Shown: positions 1 to 8,489 of the stretch, one piece after another
Layout: every line of letters begins with the position of its first letter
Numbering within the stretch: the stretch's first letter is position 1
Assembly: GCF_049994355.1 (NCBI RefSeq)
Contig: NZ_CP188257.1
Location: forward strand, 3,410,001-3,474,000
Length of the DNA stretch: 64,000 nucleotides
Reading direction: 5' to 3'
Source: Angustibacter sp049994355
Lineage (GTDB): Bacteria; Actinomycetota; Actinomycetes; Actinomycetales; Angustibacteraceae
Made by a program: the position numbers and the translations under genes
Notes under the pieces: generated by a model
Database searches by the model: none
What the model was told of the DNA's origin: nothing
The model's input: only the letters and a program-made list of their open reading frames with translations

Positions 1-999
1 ATCTTCTTCATCAACGTTCCCGTCGGAGTGGTCGGCTTCGTGCTCGCCGTGCGGCTGGTGCCGAAGCTGGAGACGCACACCCACTCGTTCGACCTGCTCG
101 GGGTGCTGCTGAGCGCGGTCGGGATGTTCCTGCTGGTGTTCGGCATCCAGGAGGGCGAGAAGTACGACTGGGGCACCATCAAGGGACCGATCACCGTGGT
201 GTCGCTGATCGTGTCCGGGATCGTCGTGCTGGCAGTCTTCCTGGTGTGGCAGCACTACAACCGCAAGGAGCCGCTGCTGCCGCTGGGCCTGTTCAAGGAC
301 CGCAACTTCTCGCTGGCCAACGTGGGCATCAGCTCCGTCGGTTTCACCATCACCGCGATGGCGTTCCCGCTGATGCTCTGGGCCCAGGTGGTCCGTGGCC
401 TGAGCCCGACTCGCTCGGCGCTGCTGCTGGTCCCGATGGCGGTCATCACCAGCGCGCTGGCGCCCGTCGTCGGCAAGATGACCGACCGGGTGCACCCGCG
501 CTACATCGCCGGCGTCGGTCTGACCTGCCTGCCGATCTCCCTGGTCTGGCTGGCGGCTGTGCTCAGCCCGGACGACCCGATCTGGCACATGCTGCTGCCG
601 ATCGCACTGCTCGGTGTGGCCAACGGCTTCATGTGGGCGCCGCTGGGCACCACGGCGACGCGCAACCTGCCGATGCACCAGGCTGGTGCCGGCGCAGGCG
701 TCTACAACACGACCAGGCAGGTCGGCGCGGTGCTCGGCAGCGCCGCGATCGCCGCACTCATGCAGTCCCGGCTGGCTGCCGAGCTGAGCGGTGCGGGCGG
801 TGCCGCCAGCGGTGCCTCGTTCGGCCAGTCGCTGCCGGAGCTGGCTCGACAGGGCTTCAACGACGCGATGGCCCAGTCACTGCTGCTGCCGGCGGCCGTC
901 GCCGTCATCGGGCTGGTCGCCGTGCTGATGTTCGAGCGTCCGGCGCACATGGTGCAGGGCGCCGCCGCGGTCACCGAGCCCGCGATCGCGGCCGGCTGA
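1..999 (+). CDS. MFS efflux transporter, DHA2 type (C-terminal part)
   Basis: The reading frame is open from base 1, so the gene starts before the window; 332 codons remain. The visible part begins with FFINVPVG, the conserved segment after the sixth helix in 14-helix DHA2 (EmrB/QacA) drug:H+ antiporters, and about eight hydrophobic helices follow. The family exports toxic organic compounds across the plasma membrane using the proton gradient. The stop lies just before a strong hairpin. Substrate cannot be told. A TetR regulator lies about 0.8 kb downstream but is separated by an opposing gene, so control by it is only possible. Confidence 0.9.
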   Translation: MFFINVPVGVVGFVLAVRLVPKLETHTHSFDLLGVLLSAVGMFLLVFGIQEGEKYDWGTIKGPITVVSLIVSGIVVLAVFLVWQHYNRKEPLLPLGLFKDRNFSLANVGISSVGFTITAMAFPLMLWAQVVRGLSPTRSALLLVPMAVITSALAPVVGKMTDRVHPRYIAGVGLTCLPISLVWLAAVLSPDDPIWHMLLPIALLGVANGFMWAPLGTTATRNLPMHQAGAGAGVYNTTRQVGAVLGSAAIAALMQSRLAAELSGAGGAASGASFGQSLPELARQGFNDAMAQSLLLPAAVAVIGLVAVLMFERPAHMVQGAAAVTEPAIAAG

Positions 1000-1011
1000 G
1001 CCTGCCTGCTG

Positions 1012-1073
1012 GATCCCGATCCGGCGCGATCTCGGCCGCTACGCGTCATCCGCGACGCGTAGCTGCCGGGATC
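1012..1073. terminator. Bidirectional hairpin between convergent genes
   Basis: A perfect 10-bp stem GCTACGCGTC/GACGCGTAGC (1038-1047 and 1054-1063, 6-nt loop) is nested in an outer 7-bp pair GATCCCG/CGGGATC (1012-1018, 1067-1073). It sits between the converging ends of the transporter and the phosphodiesterase. There is no T-run, as is common in high-GC actinobacteria. Confidence 0.7.
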
Positions 1074-1077
1074 GTTG

Positions 1078-1644
1078 CTAGGGCACGCTCAGCGGGAAGG
1101 CCTCGACCAGCTCGTGCACCGGTCGACCGCCCGGCCCCTGTCCGAGCCGCGACCGGACGAGCCGGATCTCCTCGGCCCACCACAGCGGCCCGCGGTACGA
1201 CTCGAGCACTCGCACCCAACGCGTCAGGTCGTGCGGGTGCCGGCTACGGGCCAGGGTCAGGTGCGGGCGGAACCGGCCGCCGTCCGCGCCCGCCCCGGCC
1301 CGGTTCGCGGCGGCGCGTGCCCCGGTCGCCAGCCGATCCAGCTCGGTCTCGTCGTCGAGGTCCAGCCCGGCGTACAGAACGCGGGCGCGGGCGACGTCCG
1401 GGAACGCCCCTCCCCCGCTGACCGACAGCCCGAAAGCGCTGCGGCGCAACGCTGCGCGGGCCAGCCGGTCCTGCAAGTCGTCCAGGCTGCGCTCCGGGAC
1501 GTCGGGCAGGAACGCCAGCGTCACGTGCCACTGGTCGGCGCTGCTCCAGCGGAGCTCAGGGTCGGCGTCCCGACGGGGTTCGACGAAGTCCGCCAGCTCC
1601 TGCAACGCCCCTGGGCTTGGCGTGAGCGCCACGAACATCCTCAT
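1078..1644 (-). CDS. thpR: RNA 2',3'-cyclic phosphodiesterase (LigT/ThpR family)
   Basis: The 188-residue 2H-phosphoesterase carries both signature HxTx motifs, HVTL at residues 40-43 and HLTL at 128-131, which supply the two catalytic histidines. The family opens 2',3'-cyclic phosphates on RNA ends and can act as 2'-5' RNA ligase in vitro. Length is usual (about 180-190). The start MRMFVALTP is taken by alignment with the family's first strand; an in-frame ATG four codons upstream (1656) is an alternative, and neither has a clear ribosome site. It is convergent with the transporter and divergent from the TetR gene. Confidence 0.88.
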   Translation of the reverse strand: MRMFVALTPSPGALQELADFVEPRRDADPELRWSSADQWHVTLAFLPDVPERSLDDLQDRLARAALRRSAFGLSVSGGGAFPDVARARVLYAGLDLDDETELDRLATGARAAANRAGAGADGGRFRPHLTLARSRHPHDLTRWVRVLESYRGPLWWAEEIRLVRSRLGQGPGGRPVHELVEAFPLSVP

Positions 1645-1812
1645 CGGGTCAAGCATGGCACGTTGGTCAGGCCCTTCCCCCGTCGTTCGGCTGGCCGGTC
1701 TGCGACTGTGGCTGCACAGCCGGTGGAACGCCGTTGGCCGATGGCGTGGCAGAGTGTCGCACCGAGCGGTCCGGCAGCTGGATCGTGGACTAGGGGGAGG
1801 GCGAGGCAGCTG

Positions 1813-2445
1813 ATGTCGGACGTGGACCTGTCGGCCGTGCGCAGACAACCGGGGCAGCAGCGCAGTCGAGAGCGCGTCGAGCACATCCTGAACGTCGCGG
1901 CCGAGATGATCGCCCGCGACGGGATCTCGGCGACGTCCATGAGCGGGCTGGCCAAGGCGGCCAAGGTCTCGCTGCCCTCGATCTACCGGTACTTCCCGAA
2001 CAAGCAGGCGATCCTGCACACGCTGCTGGAACGCACCGCGATGCGAGTGCGCACGATGATGCTCGAGTCCGTGGGCAACGTCACCAGCACCGAACAGGCC
2101 CTGTCCGCGATGACGAGCGCCATGCGTGCCTACTGGGCCCTGTACCGCGACGATCCGAACTTCGCCGGGATCTGGACGGCGGCAGCGTCCGTGCCGGAGC
2201 TCGTGCAGCAGGACATCGAGGACACCCGGCGAACCGGAGGGATGCTGGCCGAGGCGTTCCGGGACGCGGTCCCTGCAAGCATGGTTGGGCACCTGGAGGT
2301 CCTGGGGTTCATGTGCGCACACCTGGCATCGGCCAGCGTGCGGTTGGCCGCCCAGCTCGGGCCGGCGGACGCCGAGGTGGTCATCGAGGCGATGACGGAC
2401 CGGATCCTGCCGGCCGCGCTAGGACTGCCGCCGAGCGAGAGCTAG
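1813..2445 (+). CDS. TetR-family transcriptional regulator
   Basis: This 210-residue protein has the TetR N-terminal DNA-binding domain, with helix-turn-helix at about residues 42-64 (SMSGLAKAAKVSLPSIYRYF), then a helical ligand-binding domain. The start ATG follows a GGGGGAGGG run about a dozen bases upstream. Such proteins usually repress a nearby transporter or enzyme and release DNA when a small molecule binds. The upstream efflux pump is a plausible target, but an intervening opposing gene makes that a guess. The stop codon abuts the ATG of a decayed acetyltransferase gene. Confidence 0.9.
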   Translation: MSDVDLSAVRRQPGQQRSRERVEHILNVAAEMIARDGISATSMSGLAKAAKVSLPSIYRYFPNKQAILHTLLERTAMRVRTMMLESVGNVTSTEQALSAMTSAMRAYWALYRDDPNFAGIWTAAASVPELVQQDIEDTRRTGGMLAEAFRDAVPASMVGHLEVLGFMCAHLASASVRLAAQLGPADAEVVIEAMTDRILPAALGLPPSES

Positions 2446-2795
2446 ATGGAGCCACCCGAGGCCGCCGACCCGAGCGCCCTGGTCGTCCCCCCGACCAGAT
2501 CTGTGCCGCGGCCCTGGACGGGTGGTCGCCTGCGACCGTTGCGACTCTCGGACCTCGATGACCTCCTTGCGCTGCAGGAGGAGGGCGCGGTGCAGGGGCT
2601 CGAGCACATCTTTCCCCAGCAGGAGCATCCGTTTCCTCGCGAAGCCGTCCGCCGTCGCTGGGAGGGGGAGATCGACTCCGGCGCTTCTACGAACGGCGAG
2701 GGTGGACCGACACCGGTCAGCGGTCGGCCTCGCAGTACCCGCCGTACCCGGTTCTCGTTCGCTACCGGCTGGAGCGAGGTCAGGCGCCCGGGTGA
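2446..2795 (+). pseudogene. GNAT acetyltransferase with internal deletion
   Basis: The first about 75 codons from the ATG encode a typical GNAT N-terminus (LRPLRLSDLDDLLALQEEG ... RRRWEGEI). From 2682 a different frame encodes a typical GNAT C-terminus (RFYERRGWTDTG ... PVLVRYRLERG) ending at TGA 2793-2795. The central acetyl-CoA-binding part is missing and the two ends are out of frame, so the gene is an internally deleted remnant. It starts directly after the TetR stop and was probably co-transcribed with it. Confidence 0.7.
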
Positions 2796-2807
2796 CCCCC
2801 ACCCGGC

Positions 2808-3557
2808 TCAGTCCTCGAAGTTCGGCACCGCGCCGCGCGTCGCGTCGGCGCGACCCTTCGGCTCCTCCCAGTCCTCCTGGCGGCCCAGCGCCGTCATGTC
2901 AAGGAACGCGTACCCGCCGCCGAGCTGCTCCGTGCCCCGCCCGAAGGTCGAGTACGTGTGGAACACCTCGTCGCCGTCCCGCAGGAAGCAGCTGTACCCC
3001 GGCTGCTCGGACGACTCCCCCGCCTTGCCCAGTCCGTCCGGCCAGCCGTGCTCGCGCCACTCGGCGTCCGAGCGGTAGTTGTACTCCAGTGGCGCCTTGC
3101 TGGCATCCAGCGTCACGTGGAAGTCGTAGTTGAAGTCGCTGCCGTACGAGGAGAACCACGGCACCGTCCAGCCCTTGCGGTCCCGGTAGTCCACGATCTT
3201 GGCCAGGGGTGCCCGCGCGACCAGCACGAACGTGGTGTCCCGGGACCGGACGTGGTCCAGCAGACCGTCGGACAGCTCGTCGATCGCAGCGGTGCAGCTC
3301 GGGCACGCGTCGTCCCAGGCCGGGTCGAACATCACGTGCTGCATGATCAGCTGCCGCCGGCCGTCGAACAGGCCGGCCAGGTCGGTCTCGCCGTCCGGAC
3401 CGTCGAACCGGTAGTCCTTCTCGACGCGCACCATCGGCAGCCGCCGCCGATCGGCGTTGAGCGCGTCCAGGCTGCGCCGGTACTCCTTCTCGCGAACCAG
3501 CAGCTCCACGCGTGCCTTGCGCCACTGCTCGGGCGAGACGATGTCGGGCAGGGTCAT
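2808..3557 (-). CDS. DUF899 thioredoxin-fold family protein
   Basis: This 249-residue protein matches the DUF899 pattern throughout (REKEYRRSLDAL, DGRRQLIMQHVMF, PWFSSYGSDFNYDF, GEVFHTYSTFGRG-like C-part). It has a CPSC pair at residues 85-88 in a thioredoxin-like position. Members are cytoplasmic proteins presumed to act in redox chemistry, but no reaction is established. An excellent AGGAGG lies 6 bases before the ATG at 3557, which rules out the longer frame upstream. It stands alone on the minus strand. Confidence 0.85.
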   Translation of the reverse strand: MTLPDIVSPEQWRKARVELLVREKEYRRSLDALNADRRRLPMVRVEKDYRFDGPDGETDLAGLFDGRRQLIMQHVMFDPAWDDACPSCTAAIDELSDGLLDHVRSRDTTFVLVARAPLAKIVDYRDRKGWTVPWFSSYGSDFNYDFHVTLDASKAPLEYNYRSDAEWREHGWPDGLGKAGESSEQPGYSCFLRDGDEVFHTYSTFGRGTEQLGGGYAFLDMTALGRQEDWEEPKGRADATRGAVPNFED

Positions 3558-3611
3558 CAGTGCCTCCTGAGATCGGTCGTCACCAGGGCAGACCGGACGG
3601 CGCCGCAAAAC

Positions 3612-4166
3612 TCATCTCTGCACGGAGGTCGAGCTCCCGGCGAACTGCCGCATGGTCAGCCCGAACCAGCGGTCGGTCGGCCCCTCGTCGGCCATGCCGA
3701 GCCGGCGCGCGACAGCCTGCGACGGCTCGTTGTCCAGGTCGGTGAGGGCCAGCACCCGCGGGTAGCCGGCGGTGGCCGCCCGGTCGAGCAGTGCCCGCGC
3801 GGCCCGGGTGGCCAGGCCCTTGCCCTGGTGGTCGGGGTGCAGGTGCCAGCCGACCTCGACCTCATCGGTGCGACCGGTCTCGTCGTCCAGCGGCATCAGC
3901 ATCGCCGTCCCGACCGGGACGCCGTCCACGGCCCCGGCCGAGAGCGGCACGATCGCCCACAACCCTTGCGGTGCACTCAGATCCAGGCCACGTTGAACCC
4001 AGCGGGCCAGCCGTTCAGCAGCCTCGTCGAGGTCGACCACGGCGCGGCGGGGCTGCGGACCGAGCCAGCGCATCACGTCCCAGCGCGAGTACACGTCGAA
4101 GAACCCGTCCAGATCGTCCGGGCGCCAGCTGCGCAGCAGCAGGTCCGGGGTCCGTGAGAGCTCCAC
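3612..4166 (-). CDS. GNAT-family N-acetyltransferase
   Basis: The 184-residue enzyme has the RimJ/RimL-like layout: N-terminal LLLRSWRPDDLDGFF, then the acetyl-CoA pyrophosphate loop QGKGLA at residues 114-119 and the C-terminal NEPSQAVARRLGM segment. It should transfer an acetyl group from acetyl-CoA to an amine; the acceptor is unknown. It precedes the DUF899 gene on the same strand with a 54-base gap, so weak co-transcription is possible. Confidence 0.88.
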   Translation of the reverse strand: MELSRTPDLLLRSWRPDDLDGFFDVYSRWDVMRWLGPQPRRAVVDLDEAAERLARWVQRGLDLSAPQGLWAIVPLSAGAVDGVPVGTAMLMPLDDETGRTDEVEVGWHLHPDHQGKGLATRAARALLDRAATAGYPRVLALTDLDNEPSQAVARRLGMADEGPTDRWFGLTMRQFAGSSTSVQR

Positions 4167-4195
4167 GCCGGTGACCCTACTGACCGCGCACGGTG

Positions 4196-4498
4196 TCAGC
4201 CGAACACGTAACCGGTGGCCGCGTGGGCGTGGGTCACCGGCGGTGCGGTGATCGCGACGCTGCCGACCCGGTCACCACGGATGGTCAGCCAACCGACGCT
4301 GTTGGCCTGGAAACCGTCCGGCCGCACCGCCGCGACCTCCAGCGGGTGCAGGATCAGCTCCCCTTCCAGCGCCTTCCTGATCTCTTCCCGCAGGTCGTCC
4401 GGGGCCGTATCGCCCAGGTACACGAAGACCTGTCCGTCCAAGAAGATCAGGACGGGCCCGTAGGCCGTCCCGCCGTCGCCGTTGCTCGGATCGCTCAC
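4196..4498 (-). CDS. Conserved small protein coupled to LuxR regulator
   Basis: This 100-residue protein of unknown function begins at a GTG that overlaps the stop of the upstream LuxR gene as GTGA, a 4-base overlap typical of translational coupling. The sequence (VLIFLDGQVFVYLGDTAPDDLREEIRKALEGELILHPLEVAAV) looks like a compact alpha/beta domain without membrane segments or obvious catalytic motifs. Being made in fixed ratio with the regulator, it may modulate it, but that is inference from position only. Confidence 0.7.
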   Translation of the reverse strand: MSDPSNGDGGTAYGPVLIFLDGQVFVYLGDTAPDDLREEIRKALEGELILHPLEVAAVRPDGFQANSVGWLTIRGDRVGSVAITAPPVTHAHAATGYVFG

Positions 4499-7473
4499 AA
4501 CATGACCTCCTCGTCGAGCCCGAGGCGGTAGACCATGGCCGTCGCCTCCGAGCGGTTGTGCACCTGGAGCTTGGCCAGGATGTTGGACACGTGCACGCTC
4601 GCCGTCTTCTCGGTGATGTGCAACGCGCTGCCGATCTGCCGGTTGGTCTCGCCGCGCGCGATCCGACCGAGCACCTGCCGCTCGCGGACGGTGAGGTCGG
4701 CGAGCACCCCGCGGGCGGTAGACCCGTCCACGCCGTCCGGCTGCTCCTGGTCCGGGACCTGGAGCAGGTCGTCCACCGCCACCCGGCTGACGGACGCCAG
4801 CCGGAGCACCCAGGAGGCGAGCAGTCCCGGGCCGAGCGGCGCGAGCACCTGTGCGGCCGCGCGCAGCGGTCCGGTGACCGCCGCCGGTCCGCGCTGCGCC
4901 AGCGACTGCTCGGCCTGGCGCAGCCACGCGTAGCCGGCGAGCTGCGGTTGGCCGGCCGCCACGCAGTGAGTTGCCAGGTCGGCCCACCCCTGCGCGGACG
5001 CCGTCCCCCGGGCCCGGGCGAGCTCCTGCCGGCACACCACCAGCAACGTCTGGCACGGCGGCAGCCACGGGGCCAGCTCGGCCAACGTCTCGGCCTGTCG
5101 ATCCAGCTCGTCCCCGTACCCGACGAGGACGTCGGCCGAGGGCGAGCCGGCCGGGCGAAGGGCCGGCGGCAGGGTGGCCAGGTCAGCGAGCGCCCGCAGC
5201 CCGAGCGCGCACATCCGCAACCCGGTCGTCGGGTCGTCCTGGGTGGACTCCTGGCGCCGCACGACGTCCAGCAGGGCTACCTGCGGCCGCCCCTGCTCCA
5301 GGGCGAGCGCCCCGGAGGCGATCACCAGCTGGTTCGCGGTCACGACGTCCCCGGGATCCACCGGCCCGACGTCCGCCAGTCGCTGCTCGGCCTCGTCCAG
5401 CGCGCCGTGCTCGACGAGCACCTCGGCCAGCACCGCCTGGAGGAACGAGCGTGAGGTGGCGGACGTCGGCCCGCTGGCCTGGGCGAGCAGCCCCTCCAGC
5501 ACCGCCCTCGCCTCGACCCACTTGCCGCAGGCCAGCAACGACGTCGCCTGGTTGGCCGACAGCAGAGCGCCGGCGGTCAACGAGAGGCCGTTGCGTTCGG
5601 CGACAGCCAGGCCGGACGTCGCGGCCTGCACCGCCTCGACCCACCGGCCGGCGTTCTCCAGCACGTAGGTGAGATTCACCCAGGCCCGGACGGTCGCCTC
5701 GACGTCGCCGGACCGGTCCGAGAGCTCCAGCGCCTGCCGCACGGTGGCGACGGCGCGCTCAGGTCCGTCCAGGACGACCCGGTTGACCCCCTCCACGGCC
5801 AGTGCGTACGCGGTCGTGGCCAGGTCGTCGGCCGAGGCGGACAGCTCCAGGGCCCGCTGGCACTCCCCGTGCGACTCGACGTACTGCCCGCGCACCATCA
5901 GGATCGCGCCCAACGTGGCGAAGCACCGAGCAGCCAGGCTCTGTCCGGTTCGCCCGCGCAGCCGCGGAGCCAGCAGGCAGGCCTCGTGCGCGGCGACCAG
6001 GGCGTCGGCGCCCCACCCGCAGTCGTTCAGGTGCAGCGCGAGCCGCTCCAGCACCTGGGCGCGCCGGGCGTCGTCCGTCGGGTCGAGCTCGATCAGAGTC
6101 TGGTGGAGCGTCTGCACCCCGTCGCTCGCCTCGGGTCCCCACCGCAACGCGGCCGCGAGCTGCAGACGGGCCGCCGGCCGGTCCAGACCGTCCACCTGCG
6201 CACCCGGGTCGGTCGGCCACAGCTCGAGGGCCGAGCGCCACAGCCGGGCCGCGTCGGTCGGTGCACGGCGAACGGCGGCGGCTCGTGCAGCCCGCACCAG
6301 CGGACCGACTGCCAGGTCCGGCCGGCCGGCCGCCTGCCAGTGCTCGGCCAGTACGGCGGACGCCCGCTCGGGCCCACCCACCAGGCCGGGGTCGGCGGCC
6401 ACCTGTTCGGCCACCTTCGTGTGCCAGGTGGTCCGCTCACCGGGTAACAGCTCGCCGTAGACCGCCTCCTGGACCAGCGCGTGCCGGACGACGAACTCGT
6501 TGTTGCCCCGCCGGCGCAGCATGCCGTCCCGCAGTGCGGTGCGCAGCGCGACGTTGAGCTCGTCGTCCTCCAGGTCGAGCAGCCTGGTCAGCAGCTCGTG
6601 GCTCACCGGGTCCACCAGGACGCAGGCCAGCTCGACGACCTTGCGGGCATCCGGCGGCAGCATCTCGTGCCGGACCAGCAGGACGTCGCGCAGCGCCGCC
6701 GGCAACGGCTGCCCCGGTCCACTTGCCCGCGCCAGCTCCTCGGCGAAGAACGGGTTTCCCATCGCCCGGCGCACCAGCGCGGTGACGGCGTCCTCGCCCA
6801 GCTCGGCGTCGACGTCCTTGATGATCCGGCGGACGGCAGCGTCCGGCAACGCTTCCAGGTCGAGTCGGGAGCAGCGCGGCAGGGAGCCCAGCAGTGCCAG
6901 CGCGGTGCGCAGCCAGGCTGGCTGCGACGGCTCGTCGAGCCGCAGCGTCCCGACCACCAGCAGGCGCTCGACGGACAGGTTGCCGGCCAGGAACGTCAGC
7001 AGGTCCATGGTGGCCTGGTCGGCCCAGTGCAGGTCCTCCAGGACCAGCACGACCGGCCCGGCCTGGGTGAGCTCGCCCAGCAGCGCGAGAGTCAGCTCGA
7101 GGACCTGCGCGCCCCGCCAGCGGTCAGCCGGCCCCGGGTCCGGCGCGGCGGCCGCCAGGACCGGCGACAGTGCGGTGACGGCGGCCGGATGCCAGTCGTC
7201 CAGCAGCGGCCCCGCCGCCACCGGGCGCAGCGCCTGCACCACCGGCGCGTAGGGCAGCGTGGTGGCGGCCAAGCGCTGGCAGGCCCCACGCAGCACGGTC
7301 ACGTCGTCCAGACCGGCGGACCACTCGTCGACGAGCCGGCTCTTGCCTGCTCCGGCATCGCCCCGGATCAGCAGCAGGCGCGGCTCTGCCCGCACGACGT
7401 CCGCCAGGGCAACCCCCAGCAGTCCCCGCTCAGCTTCTCGCCCGATGAAGGCGGTCCGGAGCGCCGCTCCCAC
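4495..7473 (-). CDS. LuxR-family ATP-binding regulator (LAL/MalT-like)
   Basis: This 992-residue protein has an N-terminal AAA-type ATPase with Walker A GDAGAGKS (residues 38-45) and a Walker B-like VLVLEDLHWADQ. A long TPR-like helical middle follows, then a C-terminal LuxR helix-turn-helix in the last 65 residues (LTVRERQVLGRIARGETNRQIG). LAL regulators bind ATP and an inducer and activate transcription. The GTG at 7473 is chosen because FIGREAE, the usual start of the ATPase, follows within 10 residues; the frame stays open further upstream without a good ribosome site. It is coupled to the next gene by GTGA. Confidence 0.88.
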   Translation of the reverse strand: MGAALRTAFIGREAERGLLGVALADVVRAEPRLLLIRGDAGAGKSRLVDEWSAGLDDVTVLRGACQRLAATTLPYAPVVQALRPVAAGPLLDDWHPAAVTALSPVLAAAAPDPGPADRWRGAQVLELTLALLGELTQAGPVVLVLEDLHWADQATMDLLTFLAGNLSVERLLVVGTLRLDEPSQPAWLRTALALLGSLPRCSRLDLEALPDAAVRRIIKDVDAELGEDAVTALVRRAMGNPFFAEELARASGPGQPLPAALRDVLLVRHEMLPPDARKVVELACVLVDPVSHELLTRLLDLEDDELNVALRTALRDGMLRRRGNNEFVVRHALVQEAVYGELLPGERTTWHTKVAEQVAADPGLVGGPERASAVLAEHWQAAGRPDLAVGPLVRAARAAAVRRAPTDAARLWRSALELWPTDPGAQVDGLDRPAARLQLAAALRWGPEASDGVQTLHQTLIELDPTDDARRAQVLERLALHLNDCGWGADALVAAHEACLLAPRLRGRTGQSLAARCFATLGAILMVRGQYVESHGECQRALELSASADDLATTAYALAVEGVNRVVLDGPERAVATVRQALELSDRSGDVEATVRAWVNLTYVLENAGRWVEAVQAATSGLAVAERNGLSLTAGALLSANQATSLLACGKWVEARAVLEGLLAQASGPTSATSRSFLQAVLAEVLVEHGALDEAEQRLADVGPVDPGDVVTANQLVIASGALALEQGRPQVALLDVVRRQESTQDDPTTGLRMCALGLRALADLATLPPALRPAGSPSADVLVGYGDELDRQAETLAELAPWLPPCQTLLVVCRQELARARGTASAQGWADLATHCVAAGQPQLAGYAWLRQAEQSLAQRGPAAVTGPLRAAAQVLAPLGPGLLASWVLRLASVSRVAVDDLLQVPDQEQPDGVDGSTARGVLADLTVRERQVLGRIARGETNRQIGSALHITEKTASVHVSNILAKLQVHNRSEATAMVYRLGLDEEVML

Positions 7474-7607
7474 GACAACCCAGTATGCCCGTGCCGACGA
7501 TCTTGGGCGGGACCATTCGCCCGAACCGGGACACCTAAGGGTTCTGCACGGCCCGACTAAGGCTTCCTGCCGATCCGGGCGACCGCGCGCCGGGCACATC
7601 CTCGAAG

Positions 7608-7628
7608 TTGCCGGCTCATCGCCGGCAA
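7608..7628. promoter_or_regulatory. Hairpin in the leader of the CHAP gene
   Basis: A perfect 8-bp stem TTGCCGGC/GCCGGCAA with a 5-nt loop lies 26 bases before the CHAP start codon, in the gap between that gene and the divergent LuxR gene. It could be an operator or an mRNA leader structure. A degenerate tRNA arm was considered, but no GTTCRA loop is present. Confidence 0.4.
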
Positions 7629-7654
7629 GGGGAATCACCACCAGAGGGGGCACG

Positions 7655-8449
7655 ATGTCTTCCGCACACCAGCTGATCGCGATCGCTCGCGCCGAGCTCG
7701 GCGCCCACGAGCTACCGCCCGGCTCCAACGTCACGAAGTACGGCAAGGCCTACGGCCTGACGCCCGCGTTCTGGTGCGCCCAGTTCGCCTGCGCCTGGGT
7801 CTGGAAGCGGGCCGGACTCCCGATCCCGAAGGACGCCGACTCACCCGAGCACGGGTGGGCGAGCGTCCAGCACTTCCTGAACTCCGGCCATCGGCACGGC
7901 TGGGTGCTGCCCGGTGGCAAGACCGGGCACGCCAAGCCGGGCGACTACGTCTGCTTCGAGTGGGACAAGGACAGCTGGGCCGACCACGTCGGCATCGTCG
8001 TCGCCGTCTCACCGGCCGGCCGGCTGACCACCATCGAGGGCAACTCGGCGGGACCGCACGGGTACGACGCGGTCGCGTACCACCACCGCTCGCGCGGGAC
8101 GGTCGCTGCCTTCGTGCGACCGCCCTACAGCCACAACGGTTCTGCGCCCACCGACGGAGCACCGAAGCACATGGCGCACCCGGCCAGCGGCAAGCGGCAC
8201 CCGAGCACGCACCCGACGCTGCCGCACGGCGTCGTGCTCATCCCCGGTTCGCCACACCACGACCTGGTCGCCGTCTACCAGCACCGCATGCTCAAGCGCG
8301 GTTGGACGCCGATCCGACGGGTGGACGGCGTCTTCGACCGCCGCACCGAGGCCGTCACCCGGCAGTTCCAGAAGCGCCTGCACCTGGAGGTCGACGGCGT
8401 CGTCGGCCCCGAGACCTGGAAGGCCGCCTTCGGACCGGTCAAGCACTGA
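7655..8449 (+). CDS. CHAP-domain peptidoglycan hydrolase with C-terminal binding domain (endolysin-like)
   Basis: This 264-residue protein has an N-terminal CHAP amidase/endopeptidase domain: nucleophile Cys41 in FWCAQFAC and His111 in WADHVGIV. A short linker leads to a C-terminal peptidoglycan-binding module (VDGVFDRRTEAVTRQFQKRL ... VDGVVGPETW). It should cut cell-wall peptide stems. There is no signal peptide, so it resembles a phage endolysin that needs a holin rather than a secreted wall enzyme. AGAGGGGG precedes the ATG. The next gene encodes a small membrane protein that could be the holin. Confidence 0.82.
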   Translation: MSSAHQLIAIARAELGAHELPPGSNVTKYGKAYGLTPAFWCAQFACAWVWKRAGLPIPKDADSPEHGWASVQHFLNSGHRHGWVLPGGKTGHAKPGDYVCFEWDKDSWADHVGIVVAVSPAGRLTTIEGNSAGPHGYDAVAYHHRSRGTVAAFVRPPYSHNGSAPTDGAPKHMAHPASGKRHPSTHPTLPHGVVLIPGSPHHDLVAVYQHRMLKRGWTPIRRVDGVFDRRTEAVTRQFQKRLHLEVDGVVGPETWKAAFGPVKH

Positions 8450-8489
8450 GCACCAACAACCAACCAGAAACCACGAGCAGGGGAAGATC

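Noticed and set aside
7590..7635. tRNA-like T-arm before the CHAP gene
   Set aside because: The stem is 8 bp with a TCATC loop; no GTTCRA loop, acceptor or anticodon arm could be placed.
7474..7746. Longer N-terminus for the LuxR regulator (start at 7746)
   Set aside because: It would run antisense into the CHAP gene, and the extra residues do not resemble the family; GTG 7473 places FIGREAE at the usual distance.
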